Below, one piece after another: positions 63,869 to 64,000 of a stretch of DNA of 64,000 bases. Both the position numbers and the translations under genes were made by a program. Source of the DNA: Paraburkholderia sp. BL21I4N1 (lineage in GTDB: Bacteria; Pseudomonadota; Gammaproteobacteria; Burkholderiales; Burkholderiaceae); assembly GCF_002973525.1 (NCBI RefSeq), contig NZ_PVEN01000006.1:405485-469484 (forward strand). The letters run 5' to 3'. The notes under the pieces are model-generated. The model worked only from the letters and a program-made list of their open reading frames with translations, had not been told where the DNA came from and ran no database searches. How positions within the stretch are numbered: position 1 is the first letter of the stretch; the number at the start of each line of letters is the position of its first letter.

Positions 63869-64000
63869 TTACACGCGCTTCGCGAGCGGCACGAACGGCA
63901 GATCGTCCGGTCCGGTGTAATTCGCGCTCGGGCGGATGATCTTGTTGTCGATCCGCTGCTCGATGATGTGCGCGCTCCAGCCGGCCGTGCGGGCAATCAC
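63869..64000 (-). CDS. prpC: 2-methylcitrate synthase, C-terminal part
   Basis: Only the last ~43 residues are in the window: VIARTAGWSAHIIEQ, then RIDNKIIRPSANYTGPDD and LPFVPLAKRV before the stop. This is the conserved end of PrpC, which condenses propionyl-CoA with oxaloacetate. It lies upstream of acnD and prpF on the same strand, giving the prpC-acnD-prpF order. Confidence 0.9.
   Translation of the reverse strand: MIARTAGWSAHIIEQRIDNKIIRPSANYTGPDDLPFVPLAKRV

Overview
The window reads as a Burkholderia-type betaproteobacterial chromosome, most likely Paraburkholderia. It is GC-rich throughout, gene-dense, and rich in LysR, TetR and SDR genes. It carries a dgdA/dgdR pair that closely resembles the Burkholderia cepacia 2,2-dialkylglycine decarboxylase locus, and an AcnD/PrpF-type methylcitrate cluster. 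I saw no rRNA, tRNA, CRISPR array, integrase or intact insertion sequence. Species is inferred from protein resemblance only.

Layout. 0-3.6 kb: a minus-strand run of FabH-like ketosynthase, O-methyltransferase and aromatic FAD monooxygenase. 3.7-12.7 kb: accessory metabolism (YWTD propeller, SDR, ammonium transporter, TetR with an epimerase/DoxX operon, F420-type reductase, LysR genes) plus a collapsed SDR remnant. 12.75-17.5 kb: a divergent, actinobacterial-looking valyl-tRNA synthetase with its own promoter and leader, convergent with a phosphatidylserine synthase-like gene, then a kinase-like protein. 17.5-21.5 kb: SDR/EamA operon, a GcvA-like LysR, RidA and VOC proteins.

21.6-36.1 kb is the most coherent block: a 2-deoxyribose/deoxynucleoside catabolic island. 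It holds deoR, a four-gene ABC importer (two permeases, a double ATPase, a binding protein), a ribokinase-family kinase, an ALDH16-type two-domain aldehyde dehydrogenase, deoC, and a divergent second three-gene sugar ABC importer. The inferred route is import, phosphorylation to deoxyribose-5-phosphate, DeoC cleavage to acetaldehyde and glyceraldehyde-3-phosphate, then acetaldehyde oxidation. Two 16-bp sites, each matching 13 of 16 positions of the E. coli DeoR operator, sit before deoR and in the deoC/transporter divergent promoter.

36.2-48.5 kb: small secreted proteins, a GST remnant, a Dld-type D-lactate dehydrogenase, AraC and TetR regulators (one with tandem palindromic operators before an SDR), cytochrome b561, cupin and DinB proteins. 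48.5-56.8 kb: dgdA/dgdR, an unusual MerR-ATPase fusion, a class V aminotransferase, an RsbQ-like hydrolase and a divergent qorB/HxlR pair. 56.9-64 kb: a YheS-like ABC-F ATPase, then the propionate (2-methylcitrate) cluster prpC(partial)-acnD-prpF with a questin-oxidase-like gene 11 nt behind prpF.
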